A stretch of DNA of 64,000 bases from QYQD01 sp040754095. Lineage in GTDB: Bacteria > Desulfobacterota > QYQD01. Shown here piece by piece: positions 26,023 through 34,930 of the stretch. Under the pieces are notes generated by a model. That model ran no database searches and had not been told where the DNA came from. It saw nothing but the letters and a program-made list of their open reading frames with translations. Each line of letters begins with the position of its first letter. Positions within the stretch are counted from its first letter, which is position 1. Made by a program: the position numbers and the translations under genes. The stretch is from the NCBI GenBank assembly GCA_040754095.1, contig JBFMFO010000002.1:120381-184380 (forward strand). The letters are read 5' to 3'.

Positions 26023-27456
26023 ATGTCTGATAAGAATATTCAGAAAATATTGCAACCGGTAATCCTGGCCGGCGGGAGCGGGTCACGGCTCTGGCCTTTA
26101 TCCCGCCAGATGTATCCAAAACAACTCTTAAATCTCGTGGGTAACCGCACCATGCTGCAGGATACGATCCTGCGGGCAGTAAATATCCCCGGAGCGGTAA
26201 CGCCTATGGTCGTGGTGGGCAAGGAACAAAACTTTCTGGTTAAAGATCAGTGCGCCGAACTAAACCTCCCGATCAGCCCTTATATTATCCTGGAACCTCT
26301 TCCCCGCAGCACAGCGCCGGCCATAGCTGCGGCCGCCCTGCTCTCCCGAGACATCTCCGGCGATGGCGCTGTATTGCTCGTCCTTCCCGCCGATCATCTT
26401 ATCAAGAAGATACCGGCATTTCATGAGGCAGTGGCACAGGCCGTGGATCTGGCCGTTAAGGGGGATTTAGTCACCTTTGGCATCATGGCCGACCGGCCGG
26501 AGACCGGCTACGGTTATATCAAAAAAGGGGAAGGCTTTAAGGTGAGCGCCTTTGTCGAAAAGCCGGATATGGCTGCGGCCGGGCGCTATGTAAAAGAAGG
26601 CAACTACTACTGGAACAGCGGCATGTTCGCCTTTTTAATCGGCCGCTTTCTGGAAGAAATGGAAAAACATGCCCCCGACATCCTGCGCCAGGCAGAATTA
26701 TCCGTGGCCCGGTCCGAGGACGACGACGGATTTATCCATCTGGACCTGGAGGCATTTAATGACTGCCGCTCTGAATCCATCGACTACGCTCTGATGGAAA
26801 GGTCAGACTGCGTTGCCGTCGTACCGGCGGACCTGGGCTGGAGTGACGTAGGCTCCTGGGCGGCCCTGTACGAGGTCATGAATAAGGACGCCCAGGGAAA
26901 CGCCGTCCATGGTGATGTGATCCTTAAAGGCGTGGCTAACAGTCTCATTCATTCCGAAGGAAGGCTGGTGGCCGCCATAGGCCTGGAAAACATGCTTGTG
27001 GTCGAGACCCACGATGCAGTCCTGGTAGCGCCTATGGACCGCTCGCAGGAGGTCAGAAAGATAGTCCCGGATCTAAAGGCCGCAAATCGCCAGGAATATC
27101 TCCTGCACCAGACTGCCCACCGTCCCTGGGGGACTTACACGGTGCTTGAGGAACATCCCGGTTTTAAAATCAAGCGTATTACTGTAAAACCCGGGGCGCG
27201 GCTCTCGCTCCAGATGCACCATCACCGTTCCGAGCACTGGATTGCAGTACGGGGCACAGCCCGGGTGACCAGGGGCGAAGAGGTCTTTCTGCTGAGGGAA
27301 AACGAATCAACCTATATCCCGGCCGGAGAAAAACACAGGCTGGAAAACCCCGGAATCATAACCCTCGAACTAATAGAAGTGCAAAACGGCTCTTACCTGG
27401 GTGAAGACGACATCATCCGGTTCGACGATCAGTATGGCCGGCTGGCCAAAAGCTGA
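26023..27456 (+). CDS. manC: Mannose-1-P guanylyltransferase / mannose-6-P isomerase
   Basis: Bifunctional enzyme making GDP-mannose for LPS or exopolysaccharide. The ATG at 26,023 gives 477 residues; the 38-codon upstream extension is repeat sequence. The N-terminal nucleotidyltransferase has LAGGSGSRLWPLSRQMYPKQ, VLPADH, FVEKPD and YYWNSGMF. The C-terminal type II isomerase cupin (about 365-470) has PWGTYTVLEEHPGFKIKRI and the metal-ligand QMHHHRSEHWI with ENESTYIPAGEKHRLENPG. It stands alone between a repeat-filled spacer and convergent pgsA. Confidence 0.95.
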   Translation: MSDKNIQKILQPVILAGGSGSRLWPLSRQMYPKQLLNLVGNRTMLQDTILRAVNIPGAVTPMVVVGKEQNFLVKDQCAELNLPISPYIILEPLPRSTAPAIAAAALLSRDISGDGAVLLVLPADHLIKKIPAFHEAVAQAVDLAVKGDLVTFGIMADRPETGYGYIKKGEGFKVSAFVEKPDMAAAGRYVKEGNYYWNSGMFAFLIGRFLEEMEKHAPDILRQAELSVARSEDDDGFIHLDLEAFNDCRSESIDYALMERSDCVAVVPADLGWSDVGSWAALYEVMNKDAQGNAVHGDVILKGVANSLIHSEGRLVAAIGLENMLVVETHDAVLVAPMDRSQEVRKIVPDLKAANRQEYLLHQTAHRPWGTYTVLEEHPGFKIKRITVKPGARLSLQMHHHRSEHWIAVRGTARVTRGEEVFLLRENESTYIPAGEKHRLENPGIITLELIEVQNGSYLGEDDIIRFDDQYGRLAKS

Positions 27457-27465
27457 TGCCATATA

Positions 27466-28005
27466 TCATTTCTCATTAACACGGCTGAAAATCTTTACCC
27501 CAAAATAGATATAATGCAATCCGGACAACACGGTAAGCGCCGTGGTCAACCATATCAGGGTAGCCCGCATCTGCCATATAACCGCCCAGAGTTCCCTGCT
27601 CAAGATAACAAAAACGGTTATTATCTGTAACAGGGTGGTGATCTTGCTTATTATGCTCGGTCTTATAGCCACCTCGGAACCACTGACAAACAACATAGCT
27701 ATACCCAGGACTATGATTACGTCCCGGCTGACGATTATTACAGTCAGCCAGCTCGGCACAAGCTCCAGGGTGGCCAGGGTTATAAAAGTAGCGGACAGGA
27801 GCAGTTTGTCTGCTATTGGGTCCAGATAAGCGCCCAGAGTGGTTTTCTGTCTCAGGTAACGCGCCAGAAAGCCATCCAGTCCATCGCTCAACCCGGCGAG
27901 CGCGAAGACAGCCAGCGCCTTATTAAAAGAGGCGTCTAAAAGAAGTATGATTAATACGGGCGTTAGCAATATGCGTATGACGGTTATCAGGTTGGGAAGA
28001 TTCAT
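27466..28005 (-). CDS. pgsA: CDP-diacylglycerol-glycerol-3-P phosphatidyltransferase
   Basis: Inner-membrane CDP-alcohol phosphatidyltransferase making phosphatidylglycerol phosphate. The ATG at 28,005 (MNLPNLITVIRILLTP) gives 179 residues, typical for PgsA; the open frame to 28,068 lies inside yihY. The catalytic signature is DGLDGFLARYLRQKTTLGAY then LDPIADK (DG-x2-AR-x8-G-x3-D-x3-D). About five membrane helices. It follows the yihY stop by 5 bp, so they are probably co-transcribed. Confidence 0.92.
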   Translation of the reverse strand: MNLPNLITVIRILLTPVLIILLLDASFNKALAVFALAGLSDGLDGFLARYLRQKTTLGAYLDPIADKLLLSATFITLATLELVPSWLTVIIVSRDVIIVLGIAMLFVSGSEVAIRPSIISKITTLLQIITVFVILSRELWAVIWQMRATLIWLTTALTVLSGLHYIYFGVKIFSRVNEK

Positions 28006-28010
28006 GGGCT

Positions 28011-28844
28011 TTATCTTTGTCTCTGTCCGCATTGGGCGACGATCGCGCCACAGAACAGAAGCACACACGCCGAATAGTAAAAGGCGAACAATATTACGAT
28101 GGCCGTCTTGAATGAACCGAATACAGTGCCGTATCTCTCAGTGGCCAGGGCGTATGAAATAAAGATGCGCATGGCCGTTTCCCACAGGATAGTGCCGAGC
28201 ACGCCGCCCAATAAGGCATACCTGAACGACACCTTGGCCGCCGGAACGAATTTATAAAGGGCGGTAAATGAGACAATTACCAGTAAAATGGGCACGATGC
28301 GCCCTATGCCCATCTCTACCACTGACGGAGTCACGAAAGATCCTCCGACAATCTCCACCTGAAACCGGCTCATGGCCTTCAAGATAGTAATAATAACTAC
28401 AGATCCAAAAAGAAGAGAACCCATAACGGGGATCATAATCAGAGAACAAAAAACCGAATGGATAAAATGACGCCCCTTGCGGGTCTCAAATATCTCACCA
28501 AATGCCCTTTCCAGTGAATGAAAAATCAAAGTGGCCGTCCATAGGAGAAAACCGAAGCCGAGCCAGCCCAGCGAACTGCTATGAATGGTAATGTTTCTCA
28601 ATTCTTCAAGAAAAAAATCCGCCAGATAAGGCCGGATTTGCTTCAGGAGCATGGTTACGCCGCGGACAAATTCCTCAGAGGCACCCATGACCGTGCCGAC
28701 CATATAAATCGCCAAAAAAAGGAACGGGAAGGCGGATAATACGGAATAAAATGAAACAGAGGCGGCAAGATCAAAGCCGTCCTTCCTGAGGAAGGTCTTA
28801 ACTGCGCCACACAATACACGCCATCCCGTACGAACTATGCCCAT
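28011..28844 (-). CDS. YihY/BrkB family inner-membrane protein
   Basis: 277 residues with about six transmembrane helices. The N-terminus FDLAASVSFYSVLSAFPFLFL and RALLGGVLGTILWETAMRIFISYA (shown split: YALLGGVLGTILWETAM, RIFISYALATERYGTVFGSF) are characteristic of the YihY/BrkB family. The family was once called ribonuclease BN in error, and its function is not established; transport has been proposed. It is directly upstream of pgsA. Confidence 0.9.
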   Translation of the reverse strand: MGIVRTGWRVLCGAVKTFLRKDGFDLAASVSFYSVLSAFPFLFLAIYMVGTVMGASEEFVRGVTMLLKQIRPYLADFFLEELRNITIHSSSLGWLGFGFLLWTATLIFHSLERAFGEIFETRKGRHFIHSVFCSLIMIPVMGSLLFGSVVIITILKAMSRFQVEIVGGSFVTPSVVEMGIGRIVPILLVIVSFTALYKFVPAAKVSFRYALLGGVLGTILWETAMRIFISYALATERYGTVFGSFKTAIVILFAFYYSACVLLFCGAIVAQCGQRQR

Positions 28845-28865
28845 CGAATCGGCCTTTTTTTAATT

Positions 28866-28976
28866 TGGAGCTGTCAGCCCTCAGCCGTCAGAACTCGGCA
28901 TGTCTGTTGTCCGTTATCCGTTCCGTTGCCTGACATTTTCTTTCGGTAAACGGTCAACGGTGAACGGTGGACCGAC
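28866..28976. repeat. Composite heptad repeat (GCTGATA-like plus ACCGTT/AACGG), minus orientation
   Basis: On the minus strand: GGTCCACCGTTCACCGTTGA, CCGTTTACCGAAAGAAAAT, then ACGGATAACGGACAACAGAC, then CATGCCGAGTTCTGACGGCT. The order and core sequences equal those of the plus-strand copy at 34,037-34,140. It lies between efp and yihY. Confidence 0.75.
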
Positions 28977-29003
28977 TATTATGCTAATAGCTGAAAGCTT
29001 ATA

Positions 29004-29567
29004 TTACTTCACCCGTTCTATGTAGCTATGGCTGCGCGTATCGACCTTCACCTTATCATCTACATTTATAAAAAGGGGCACCTGTATAATCGCGCCGCTC
29101 TCCAAGGTAGCCGGCTTGCTGCCGCCGCTGGCAGTGTCACCCCTTAACCCCGGTTCGGTGTCGGTCACGGTCAATACCACAAAGGTCGGCAGATCCACAC
29201 CAATAGGTTGGTCCTTATAGTAGAGGATCTTGACTACAATCCCGTCATGAAAAAAATCCCTGGCCTCGCCTAACTGCCCTGCCGTTAAAAAGGGTTGTTC
29301 ATAGGTCTCATTGTCCATCATGTGATAATTATCTTCCTCATCTTTATACAAAAACTGCATCTCCCGTTCCTGCAGGTCCGGACGCTCTACCCGCTCCCCC
29401 GAGCGAAAATTCTGGTCAACGACCCCTCCGGTCAGCATGTTTCGCAGTTTGGTCCGCACGAAGGCGCCGCCCTTGCCCGGTTTGACATGCAAAAAATCCA
29501 CAATCTCATAAGGTTTGCCTTCCCACTCGATTCTCAAGCCTTTTCGAAAGTCCGATGTCGAATACAT
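29004..29567 (-). CDS. efp: Translation elongation factor P
   Basis: Relieves ribosome stalling at consecutive prolines. 187 residues in three beta-barrel domains: KOW-like (1-65), OB (66-130) and C-terminal. The modifiable lysine is Lys32 in the loop HVKPGKGGAF, equivalent to E. coli Lys34; the loop keeps KPGKG, so EpmA/EpmB-type lysylation is plausible. The modification genes are not in the window. Conserved GERVERPDLQEREMQFLYKD is present. It lies 8 bp after the FtsB-like gene. Confidence 0.96.
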   Translation of the reverse strand: MYSTSDFRKGLRIEWEGKPYEIVDFLHVKPGKGGAFVRTKLRNMLTGGVVDQNFRSGERVERPDLQEREMQFLYKDEEDNYHMMDNETYEQPFLTAGQLGEARDFFHDGIVVKILYYKDQPIGVDLPTFVVLTVTDTEPGLRGDTASGGSKPATLESGAIIQVPLFINVDDKVKVDTRSHSYIERVK

Positions 29568-29575
29568 TATTCCCT

Positions 29576-29908
29576 CTACCTCTTTCCTTCAGATTTTCTT
29601 TTCTTTTCCTCGAAACTATAAATAACCTCGTTCGGTCTGACAAGCCCTAAATCCCTGCGGGCTATCTCTTCCCTATAGCTGCGGTCTGTCTTGATGCGCC
29701 TTATTTTTTCACTTAGTTCCTTGTTTCGTTTTAACAATTCTGCGTTTAGTTTTTGCAATTTTTTATTGTTCTCCTCCAGCTTCCGGAGATAAAAAATCCC
29801 TCTGGCGGAAAATAAAATATAGGCCAAAAAAAGCGCCAGGCAGAATACCGCCAGAAACCAGCAGAGCTTATTGCCCGTGATCCACTTCCGGTAGGATCTC
29901 TTCCGCAT
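29576..29908 (-). CDS. FtsB/DivIC-family septum formation initiator
   Basis: 110 residues: basic cytosolic N-terminus, one transmembrane helix (about 15-35, LCWFLAVFCLALFLAYIL), a coiled coil (about 40-75, LRKLEENNKKLQKLNAELL) and the FtsB-like ending YREEIARRDLGLVRPNEVIY. FtsB/DivIC pairs with FtsL and FtsQ in the divisome. It sits between the flavoprotein gene (2 bp gap) and efp, an arrangement that suggests one transcript. Confidence 0.88.
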   Translation of the reverse strand: MRKRSYRKWITGNKLCWFLAVFCLALFLAYILFSARGIFYLRKLEENNKKLQKLNAELLKRNKELSEKIRRIKTDRSYREEIARRDLGLVRPNEVIYSFEEKKRKSEGKR

Positions 29909-29910
29909 AG

Positions 29911-31080
29911 TTAACCCGCTATCTTATCCTTCAGACCTATCTTGCACGTTAGCATAGACAGCAAATCTGAGAAGCCTTCTCTGCCTGTCAACCCCTCAAT
30001 AAAAAGGCCTATCAATTCCCGGTACTTTCCAATGAGACGAAAATTTGCCCGGGGATGGCTGTAGAGCAGCCTGGCTACGCGCTCGGCTACCGCAAACTGG
30101 GGATGGAGTTCTGTCCTTATCCGGCGCTCATAACTGCTTAAGGCCCGGGAAGGGTCTTTACTATGCTCAATAAGACAGGCGGCCAGGATCAGGCCGCTCC
30201 ATAGGGCATAATAGATCCCTTCTCCGGTTAATGGATTAACCAGCCCGGCCGCATCACCGATCAACGCTGCGCAATTACTGACCACTTTCTTCTTGCGATT
30301 CTCGGCTGTAGAAAGGGGAATCTGGTAGCCGTTAATCGTCGCCGGCTTCTCTCCGGTTAAAAGTCCATGACTGGCAAACAGGTTGGAAAACGCCTGCTTC
30401 AGTCTGTGCCCACTGACCCCGGAATCAGCTATCCCCACCGAATATGAGGGGCGCCTGGGAAATATCCAGCCATACCCAAAATCAACCCATCCTACATCAA
30501 TCCAGATACGACTTTCCGGTCGAGGATGCGCCGGGACATAGGACATCCTGCTTATACCTGTTTCCGCCTCCAGCGCAAGAGAGCTTGAATGTCCATATTC
30601 CTCTCCCAACCTCCTGGCTACGATGCCCTGTATCCCATCCGCTCCGACCAGAACCCGGCCGCGGTAACCACCCGTTTTGGTCTCAACCGATACGCCGTTC
30701 TCGCTCTCGGTTAATGAAATAGCCCCCTCTCCCTGGCGTACAATAGCGCCGGCCTCGACCGCCTTTGCCGCCAGAAATTGATCGAACCTTTCCCGGCGGA
30801 CAATATAGGCAAAGGGATCTTTTAACCTATATACGATCTCGTCCTGCCCTTTGAAGGTAAAGGCCGCTTCATTTATAGTATGCTCAATCACCGGAGATAT
30901 AGAAAAAGGCAGGATAGCATCTACCTTTCGGGACAGACAACCACCACAGGTCTTGGATCGTGGATGTACCCGCTTATCCAGGGCCAGAACAGACCACCCG
31001 GCCCGGGCCAGGGTATAGGCAGTGATGGCCCCCGCCGGCCCCAAGCCCACCACTACACAGTCAAACAGAGTCTCTCCCAT
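29911..31080 (-). CDS. Geranylgeranyl reductase family FAD-dependent oxidoreductase
   Basis: Flavoprotein of 389 residues from the ATG at 31,080, which has AGGAG close upstream; the frame is open to 31,152 but without a convincing start. It has the Rossmann motif CVVVGLGPAGAITAYTLARAG, the family Cys-rich KTCGGCLSRK, an internal VLVGADGIQGIVARRLG, and GDAAGLVNPLTGEGIYYAL. Members reduce isoprenoid double bonds (archaeal lipids, chlorophyll, menaquinone side chains). Here the substrate is unknown; a quinone or lipid is the best guess. It is first in an apparent operon with ftsB-like and efp. Confidence 0.85.
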   Translation of the reverse strand: MGETLFDCVVVGLGPAGAITAYTLARAGWSVLALDKRVHPRSKTCGGCLSRKVDAILPFSISPVIEHTINEAAFTFKGQDEIVYRLKDPFAYIVRRERFDQFLAAKAVEAGAIVRQGEGAISLTESENGVSVETKTGGYRGRVLVGADGIQGIVARRLGEEYGHSSSLALEAETGISRMSYVPAHPRPESRIWIDVGWVDFGYGWIFPRRPSYSVGIADSGVSGHRLKQAFSNLFASHGLLTGEKPATINGYQIPLSTAENRKKKVVSNCAALIGDAAGLVNPLTGEGIYYALWSGLILAACLIEHSKDPSRALSSYERRIRTELHPQFAVAERVARLLYSHPRANFRLIGKYRELIGLFIEGLTGREGFSDLLSMLTCKIGLKDKIAG

Positions 31081-31331
31081 GCGCTCCTGTACGACATTAA
31101 GTAACATAAAACTATATATCTGACAATTACTTCTTGGCATCGGTCTTGTCATTTCCGCCTACCTGCGGCGGATAAACTCCAGCAGGAATTCAGAGGCTAT
31201 GGGTACAAAAGGGAAGATTTCTGTTAAAAAAATAGGAGATAAGGGATTAACAATTCCCGAATTAGTTCCGATACGGTCTTATATAAATATCGCTTAGCTC
31301 GCAACAATCGTATTAATCATTTTGATTACTT

Positions 31332-32189
31332 ATGGAAAACAAAGACATTCGCTACATAATAAATAACCGGATAACGTCGTTGCCCACGCTGCCCACGGTT
31401 GTCGCCAATATCCTGACCCTGGTGCAAAAAAATTCCTCCTCAGCCCGGGATGTGGCTGCCTATATATCCCAGGATCAGGCTATATCTTCGGCTGTTTTAA
31501 AGATTGCCAACTCGGCCTATTACAATCTTTCGGGTAAGGTCGAGGCCATAGACCGGGCGGTGGTGGTCCTCGGCTTCGAAACCGTCAAAAATCTCGCACT
31601 CGGGACCAGTGTCTTTTCCAACTTAAAATCCGATGAGGGCGGCGTTTTCGATCGGGAGGGGTTCTGGATACACGCCATAGGGGTGGGCACGGCGGCAAAT
31701 ATGATCTCCAGAGAAATCTTGAAGTCCAACGACCCATCCTTCTTCGTCTCCGGCCTCTTCCATGACCTGGGCAAGATAATTTTTGACCGCTATCTAAACG
31801 ACATATATATACCCGTCGTAAGGCAGGCCAAAGAAGAAGGGAAGCCGCTCTATAGCCTGGAGAAAGAGGTATTCGGCCTTAACCATGCGGAGGTGGGCAG
31901 TATGCTCCTCACCCGCTGGAAAATCCCGTCAGCCATAATTAACCGCTTGAAATATCACCACAACCTGGAATCGTGCCCGGCCGAATATGCCATAGAGACG
32001 GCGGTAATCGTAACGGCCAACTATTTGTGTCATTTAAAAAATATAGGATTATCTCTGGTCCCGGAAATAAACTTAAGCGAAACAGCCTTTAAGGCATTGC
32101 AAATTAAACCGGATCGCCTGGTTCAACTGGGCGAAAAACTAGAAGAGATGCGGGAAAAAATCAACGGTTTTGTGCAGTCCATGCAATAA
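31332..32189 (+). CDS. HDOD domain signalling protein
   Basis: 285-residue protein dominated by an HDOD domain (about 10-210). SLPTLPTVVANIL, DQAISSAVLKIANSAYYN and the partly conserved HD-like SGLFHDLGKIIFDRYL are diagnostic. HDOD proteins are non-enzymatic relatives of HD phosphohydrolases used in bacterial signalling. The stop codon overlaps the start of the hybrid kinase by one base (TAATG), so the two are translated together and probably act in one pathway. Confidence 0.9.
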   Translation: MENKDIRYIINNRITSLPTLPTVVANILTLVQKNSSSARDVAAYISQDQAISSAVLKIANSAYYNLSGKVEAIDRAVVVLGFETVKNLALGTSVFSNLKSDEGGVFDREGFWIHAIGVGTAANMISREILKSNDPSFFVSGLFHDLGKIIFDRYLNDIYIPVVRQAKEEGKPLYSLEKEVFGLNHAEVGSMLLTRWKIPSAIINRLKYHHNLESCPAEYAIETAVIVTANYLCHLKNIGLSLVPEINLSETAFKALQIKPDRLVQLGEKLEEMREKINGFVQSMQ

Positions 32190-34015
32190 TGAAAAAGATG
32201 CAGGAAGTAGAATCTCTCAGGTTACAAAATGCACACCTCCAGCGTGCCCTCCAGGAGACTACCATAACCCTCCAGGAGAAGATCATCGAACTGTCCGTAA
32301 TCAACCGGATAAGCGCCTGTCTGGAACATATCCACGACCTTCAGTCGCTCTGCGAAAAGGTGGTAACCATTATCGCAGAAGAGACCGTGGCTGAAAACTG
32401 CTCTATTATGCTATTGGATAACGAACAGTCCCGGCTTTATCTCCTGGCTGCCAATGACCAGATGGACAAAAGGTACCTTCTGGACAGTAATGCTATCGGG
32501 GACAAAGAAAAGCGCCACTACTCCTTCAGCGTGGGTGAAGGTGTGGCCGGCACGGCCCTTAAAGAAGGCAGAACCATCTATATCCATGACACTGCCGCAT
32601 CGGAATTCTTTACGGAGGTAGATTCAAGCCGCATCAAAGTTCGGTCCCTCCTGGCTATCTCCCTGGTCGTCAACGAAAAGGCAATGGGAGTCATTAACTT
32701 AAGTCACCCTGATATAAATGCCTTCACAGACAACGACGTCAGAATCATGCAGATGGTGGCTAATTTTACCGCCGCAGTAATCAACAATGCCCTGTTGTAT
32801 AACGAATTATCTCTAAAAAATAACTCCCTGGAAAAGGCTCTGGAAGAACTCTCGGCGGCTCAAGCTGAACTCCTCGAGGCCCAGAAAATGGAAAGTCTGG
32901 GCATAATGGCGGGCGGCATCGCCCATGACTTTAACAACATATTGGTAGGTATCCTGGGCTATGCCTCTCTCCTCAAAAACTTTGTAGCACAGGACGCAAA
33001 ACTCTATAAATACATCGACACTATTGAGAGTTCAGCATCGCGCGGCGCACAACTGACTCAGCAACTGCTGCTCTTCGCCCGGTCTAAAAAGACCGCCCTT
33101 GAGCCTACCAACCTCAATACCGTCATCAGGGAGGTTTTGGCCCTTTTCTCCACAGGCGTGGATAAAACAGTAACCATAGAAAAAAATCTGGCCCCGGATA
33201 TATGCATGGTGAATTGTGACAGCGGCCAGATGCATCAGGCCCTGTTAAATATCGTCATTAATGCCCGGGACGCCATATCTGAAAACGGCAGGATAACCAT
33301 AACCTCCGGCAATGTCTATGTAGAGGATACTTCTTTCCCTTCTTTGCAGGGTCTTGTCCCTGGAAACTATGCGCTTGTTTCCATAGCTGACAATGGCCAG
33401 GGGATGAATAAGGAGACCGTGGCGAAGATCTTCGATCCCTTCTTTACCACCAAAGAAAAGGGGAAGGGCACCGGACTCGGCCTTTCCATGGTGTATAACA
33501 TAATAAAAAAGCATCGGGGAGCCATAGAGGTAAACAGTGAAATAGGAAAGGGCACCACTTTTAATATCTACCTGCCCTATTCTTCTGCGCAAAAGACGCC
33601 GGGCAGACCCTTAGAACCCTTAGAAGATAAAGCTGACCATCCACAGGGTCATGGAACGGTTTTGCTTGTGGATGACGAGGAAGTAATAAGGGAATTTTCC
33701 ACCGAAATCCTGTCCGCGCACGGATATCAGGTCATAGCCTGCCGGAACGGCAGGGAAGCTTCAGAAATCTATGCCGCATCTCCGGGAAAAATCGACCTGG
33801 TCATCTTGGACCTAATCATGCCGGTCATGGACGGGAAAGAAACGCTGGCTGCCCTTAAAAAGATCCATCCGCAGGTAAAGGTTGCCATCTCCAGTGGTTA
33901 CGCTGAAACCAAGGAACTGAAGGGATTGGAAGGCGAAATATGCGCCTTTATCCACAAGCCATATAAGCCCGCCGAGTTATTAAAAAAGGTTCGGGAGGTC
34001 TTAGATAAGGAATGA
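32189..34015 (+). CDS. GAF-domain hybrid histidine kinase with C-terminal receiver
   Basis: 608 residues, soluble, no transmembrane segment. N-terminal coiled coil (about 1-40), GAF domain (about 45-205), second coiled coil (about 210-235), HisKA with MAGGIAHDFNNILVGILGY (His near 246), HATPase (NAGD-type VINARDAI, DNGQGMN, GKGTGLGLSMVY), and a receiver with VLLVDDEEVIREF and phospho-Asp in LVILDLIMPVMDG near 539. The MAGGIAHDFNN box is of the NtrB-like class. Coupled to the HDOD gene. An output regulator is not adjacent. Confidence 0.92.
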   Translation: MKKMQEVESLRLQNAHLQRALQETTITLQEKIIELSVINRISACLEHIHDLQSLCEKVVTIIAEETVAENCSIMLLDNEQSRLYLLAANDQMDKRYLLDSNAIGDKEKRHYSFSVGEGVAGTALKEGRTIYIHDTAASEFFTEVDSSRIKVRSLLAISLVVNEKAMGVINLSHPDINAFTDNDVRIMQMVANFTAAVINNALLYNELSLKNNSLEKALEELSAAQAELLEAQKMESLGIMAGGIAHDFNNILVGILGYASLLKNFVAQDAKLYKYIDTIESSASRGAQLTQQLLLFARSKKTALEPTNLNTVIREVLALFSTGVDKTVTIEKNLAPDICMVNCDSGQMHQALLNIVINARDAISENGRITITSGNVYVEDTSFPSLQGLVPGNYALVSIADNGQGMNKETVAKIFDPFFTTKEKGKGTGLGLSMVYNIIKKHRGAIEVNSEIGKGTTFNIYLPYSSAQKTPGRPLEPLEDKADHPQGHGTVLLVDDEEVIREFSTEILSAHGYQVIACRNGREASEIYAASPGKIDLVILDLIMPVMDGKETLAALKKIHPQVKVAISSGYAETKELKGLEGEICAFIHKPYKPAELLKKVREVLDKE

Positions 34016-34036
34016 GCTTTTAGCACTCAGCTAGCC

Positions 34037-34174
34037 GGTCCACCGTTCACTGTTGACCGTTTACCGAAAGAAAATATCGGACAACGGTTAACGGATAACG
34101 GACAACCGACATGCTGAGAGCTGACGACTGATGGCTGAAGGCGTAAATCCGGAACGGTAGTTCCGGATGAACAA
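34037..34174. repeat. Composite heptad repeat, plus orientation, with GTTCATCCGGAA block
   Basis: CCACCGT TCACTGT TGACCGT TTACCG, then GAAAGAAAATATCGG, then ACAACGG TTAACGG ATAACGG ACAAC: two inverted 7-bp-periodic arms. It continues with GCTGAGAGCTGACGACTGAT heptads and AATCCGGAACGGTAGTTCCGGATGAAC (split by its loop), a palindrome also present at 25,299. Confidence 0.75.
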
Positions 34175-34181
34175 TAATTCG

Positions 34182-34331
34182 TTATGATTCTCTGGATTTC
34201 TCTACGATCCTCTTAAGAAAATCATAAACGGGCGAAGCCAGTCCATAGATAACCACTCCAATCCAGCAGACACCAAGGAAGGTAAAGGTAACCAGGGTAA
34301 GAATCTGAACGTAACCTGAGTCCTTCATCAT
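34182..34331 (-). CDS. Predicted 49-residue single-pass membrane protein
   Basis: A short frame (ATGATG start at 34,331, TAA stop) encodes one strong transmembrane helix (about 9-30, VQILTLVTFTFLGVCWIGVV) followed by a basic, amphipathic tail (SPVYDFLKRIVEKSRES). The composition is protein-like rather than repeat-like. No Shine-Dalgarno is evident, which lowers confidence. No family recognised. It lies downstream of the Trm112-like gene on the same strand, separated by repeat sequence. Confidence 0.45.
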   Translation of the reverse strand: MMKDSGYVQILTLVTFTFLGVCWIGVVIYGLASPVYDFLKRIVEKSRES

Positions 34332-34656
34332 GTTATGTATTTATCGGCACATCCCGGAATAACTTGAATAAATGACTGTGCTACCTGGCCTATATGAGGT
34401 TATAACCCCCTACTTTCACCTGAAATTCCCCTGTAGTTCCCTTTTCCTTTTCCCTGAGAAAATATCCAAGATGTCCACCTCTGGCGGATGTTAAAGATAC
34501 GCCGTAGGAGTACGAATATGTCTGGGTGCGGAAGGGGGGCGTAGGGATATTTAAACACCGCAGCCCGCCTACGACGGACGGCGAATCTCCGTATGCAAGA
34601 CAAAATACATCGTATCCGCTCGCTAACCCCGCTGCAAGAAGCGGAGAATACGCTCA
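34332..34656. other. 325-bp spacer with a palindromic repeat
   Basis: No gene supported. The part from about 34,545 is the inverted copy of the TGCATAGCGAG repeat. The remainder (34,332-34,544) is AT-rich with a few CCTGAAATTCCCCTGTAGTT-like blocks and no recognisable site. Confidence 0.5.
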
Positions 34657-34671
34657 CTATGCATGTTCAAT
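34545..34671. repeat. TGCATAGCGAG palindromic repeat, copy 2 (inverted)
   Basis: Read on the minus strand: TTGAACATGCATAGTGAGCG, CCGCTTCTTGCAGCGGGGTT, AGCGAGCGGATACGATG, GCATACGGAGATTCGCC. It matches the copy before manC module for module. Its first bases are also the last codons (EHA, stop) of the Trm112-like gene. Confidence 0.75.
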
Positions 34672-34830
34672 CTTTTTGGCCTCGTCAATCAACATGACGG
34701 GTATATCGTCCTTGATTTCATAAAGGAGCTTGCACTTATCACAGATCAGGCCGTCCTTGGTCTCGTTCAATCTGACATTGCCCTTGCATTTAGGACAGGC
34801 AATGATGTCTAAAAGTTCCTTGCTAATCAT
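34657..34830 (-). CDS. Trm112/YcaR-like zinc-ribbon protein
   Basis: 57 residues: MISKELLDIIACPKCKGNV, then ICDKCKLLYEIKDDIPVML. Two CxxC pairs form the zinc ribbon and the DDIPVML ending is typical of the Trm112/UPF0434 (YcaR) family. AAGGAG lies 6 bp before the ATG. Bacterial YcaR genes often neighbour lpxK and kdsB, which agrees with this envelope cluster. The exact role is unknown. The last three residues come from an adjoining repeat that supplies the stop codon. Confidence 0.88.
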   Translation of the reverse strand: MISKELLDIIACPKCKGNVRLNETKDGLICDKCKLLYEIKDDIPVMLIDEAKKIEHA

Positions 34831-34930
34831 GACAACTCCTTAATTGGACGTCCGCCTGGGCGGACTGATACACGCAGAAAAAAACATAACAAAATTTATT
34901 ATAATCTACCCACCTATATTTCAGTCCTTT

